A stretch of DNA of 64,000 nt from Escherichia ruysiae (GTDB taxonomy: Bacteria; Pseudomonadota; Gammaproteobacteria; Enterobacterales; Enterobacteriaceae): assembly GCF_031323975.1 (NCBI RefSeq), contig NZ_JAVIWS010000001.1, positions 2,852,001-2,916,000 of the forward strand, given 5' to 3'. The notes below the pieces were generated by a model. It made no database searches. It was not told where the DNA came from and saw only the letters and a program-made list of their open reading frames with translations. Of this stretch, positions 62,629 to 64,000 are shown in pieces. The position numbers and the translations under genes were made by a program. Position 1 is the stretch's first letter, and each line of letters begins with the position of its first letter.

Positions 62629-63298
62629 CTCAATCTCCATATGCGTTTCCGCTAATGTCAGAAAGCGTGTAAGTAGTATTTTTAGTCAATTAAATATAAC
62701 AATGAGATACCACTAATTGTAAAAAGTAACTTTACTATAACCGGATTTATTGTTCTGAGTATTGAAATTTATAGGCGAGTTAATGCTGGCAAATAAATAT
62801 TTATCCTACAGCTAATTCTGAATTAATATCTTTTCCTTATTTTTCATCGTTGCTTAAAACGCTGCTTTTTCTCATCCACCCTTTTTCGCAAAAATACCTT
62901 ATTACCTTTCGTTAAGATATTTGTACACAAGAGAATAATAACGCTGTGTGATAGTCACCGTTCCTGTTAAGGATATTTTGGGTTAAAAACGTAATCGAAA
63001 TGTAGAACATCGTGATGTATCACAAGCTGATTGTAATCAAATAGACAACATGAATATAACTGTTAGTATTTAATTGATTTAACTTATGAGTATGCGTGTT
63101 TCATTTACGGCCAGGAATGCTGATGATGACAACATTACTACCCGTTTTCACTAAGCCTTCCCCGTTGGCGCTCATCTTGCGGCGCCCTGGTCGTATATGC
63201 CGTTTCCTTCTCATCCTGGATGGAAGAATTCGCTGAACATCGTTCGGCGGCTGCTGTAACACGCGTCGTTTACTTACAGGGATTATGGCGGGTCGATT
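62629..63298. other. Region between yhiM and yhiI
   Basis: 670 bases between divergent genes. 62640-63060 is strongly A+T-rich and non-coding; it should hold the yhiM promoter. The K-12 genes yhiL, yhiK and yhiJ that stand between yhiM and yhiI are absent. Bases 63124-63306 contain a possible broken small gene (separate entry). Confidence 0.6.
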
Positions 63299-63306
63299 AT
63301 GGATAA
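63124..63306 (+). pseudogene. Possible frameshifted small gene before yhiI
   Basis: Two overlapping frames look like halves of one peptide. The first starts at ATG 63124 (MTTLLPVFTKPSPLALIL) and loses sense near 63180. The second is open from 63130 and becomes protein-like from about 63184 (ALVVYAVSFSSWMEEFAEHR, then [13 protein letters not shown]), ending in TAA 63304-63306. That stop overlaps the yhiI start by 8 bases, as a real upstream partner would. A single-base shift around GGCGCC (63181-63186) would join them to about 60 residues. No family is recognised. It may also be chance. Confidence 0.3.
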
Positions 63307-64000
63307 GATTAAGCGCCATCTGGCGTGGTGGGTTGTAGGGTTACTGGCGGTTGCTGCCGTCCTGGCGTGGTGGTTATTGCGTCCGGCAGGTGTACCGGAG
63401 GGTTTTGCCGTCAGTAATGGTCGCATTGAAGCGACGGAAGTGGATATCGCCAGTAAAATTGCCGGGCGTATCGACACCATTCTGGTGAAAGAGGGGCAGT
63501 TTGTCCGTGAAGGTGAAGTGCTGGCGAAGATGGACACTCGCGTGTTGCAGGAGCAGCGACTGGAAGCCATCGCGCAAATCAAAGAGGCGCAAAGTGCTGT
63601 TGCCGCCGCGCAGGCTTTGCTGGAACAGCGGCAAAGTGAAACTCGTGCCGCACAGTCACTGGTTAATCAACGCCAGGCCGAACTGGACTCCGTTGCCAAA
63701 CGTCATACGCGTTCCCGCTCGCTCGCCCATCGTGGAGCTATTTCTGCGCAACAACTGGATGACGACCGCGCCGCCGCCGAAAGCGCCCGTGCTGCGCTGG
63801 AATCGGCAAAAGCCCAGGTTTCGGCTTCTAAAGCCGCTATAGAAGCGGCTCGTACCAATATCATTCAGGCACAAACGCGTGTAGAAGCTGCGCAAGCCAC
63901 TGAACGGCGCATTGCCGCAGATATCGATGACAGTGAACTAAAAGCCCCGCGCGATGGGCGTGTGCAGTATCGGGTTGCTGAGCCAGGCGAAGTGCTGGCG
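63299..64000 (+). CDS. yhiI: YhiI, HlyD-type membrane fusion protein (5' part)
   Basis: The first 234 residues of a protein of about 355; it runs off the window. One N-terminal membrane anchor (about 9-26), then the lipoyl half motif [30 protein letters not shown] (near 47-75), a long Ala/Gln-rich coiled-coil hairpin (about 80-210), and the second lipoyl half [24 protein letters not shown]. In E. coli it precedes the ABC genes rbbA (yhiH) and yhhJ, suggesting an ABC-type exporter of unknown substrate. The start at 63299 follows a weak site (CAGGGATTATGG). Confidence 0.92.
   Translation, partial: MDKIKRHLAWWVVGLLAVAAVLAWWLLRPAGVPEGFAVSNGRIEATEVDIASKIAGRIDTILVKEGQFVREGEVLAKMDTRVLQEQRLEAIAQIKEAQSAVAAAQALLEQRQSETRAAQSLVNQRQAELDSVAKRHTRSRSLAHRGAISAQQLDDDRAAAESARAALESAKAQVSASKAAIEAARTNIIQAQTRVEAAQATERRIAADIDDSELKAPRDGRVQYRVAEPGEVLA

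Overview
The window is chromosomal DNA of an Escherichia, best described as E. coli in the broad sense. Nearly every gene is recognisable as a member of the E. coli segment running from bcsB to yhiI, in the known order. Two things separate it from K-12: a complete heme-uptake (chu/shu) locus lies between yhiD and dctR, and several proteins (GadX, PdeH, YhiM) differ visibly from the K-12 sequences as I remember them. A chuA-positive lineage (B2, D, E, F, G or a cryptic clade) fits best. No phage, insertion sequence, CRISPR array, rRNA or tRNA was seen.

Layout. (1) 1-7458: end of the cellulose operon (bcsB fragment, bcsZ, bcsC), then pdeK, an EAL/degenerate-GGDEF c-di-GMP protein. (2) 7641-13294: dctA, yhjJ, a broken lipoprotein-like gene, kdgK, and pdeH, which has a full sigma-28 promoter. 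(3) 13364-23960: yhjG, yhjE, yhjD, the LysR regulator yhjC, the LuxR-type yhjB, cytoplasmic trehalase treF, and the triheme peroxidase yhjA behind a perfect FNR site. (4) 24170-36444: acid fitness island, with gadA, gadX, the antisense sRNA GadY, gadW, the mdtEF efflux pair, gadE with its long upstream control region, hdeD, hdeAB and yhiD. (5) 36496-45459: heme island, chuTWXY-chuU-hmuV leftward and chuA-chuS rightward, from a shared control region with two Fur boxes and a FourU-type hairpin over the chuA ribosome binding site. (6) 45521-46759: dctR and slp, the far side of the acid island. (7) 47151-50109: arsRBC, then the agrA/agrB antisense RNAs and the LexA-controlled toxin dinQ. (8) 50163-64000: gor, rlmJ, prlC, rsmJ, dtpB, uspA, uspB, pitA, yhiN, yhiM and the start of yhiI.

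How it works together. The acid island combines proton consumption (GadA), periplasmic chaperones (HdeA, HdeB), membrane proteins (HdeD, Slp, YhiD) and efflux (MdtEF) under GadE, GadX, GadW and small RNAs. The chu genes form a whole heme route: outer-membrane receptor ChuA, periplasmic ChuT, ABC importer ChuU-HmuV, and cytoplasmic breakdown by ChuS (oxygen) or ChuW/ChuY with ChuX (anaerobic). Its position inside the acid island joins two gut-fitness loci.

I found no clearly new multi-gene system. The least explained parts are a signal-peptide gene with one in-frame TGA (10813-11394), a small membrane ORF facing mdtF (27997-28278), and a frameshifted small reading frame directly before yhiI (63124-63306). 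Comparisons with K-12 rest on memory, not on a database search.
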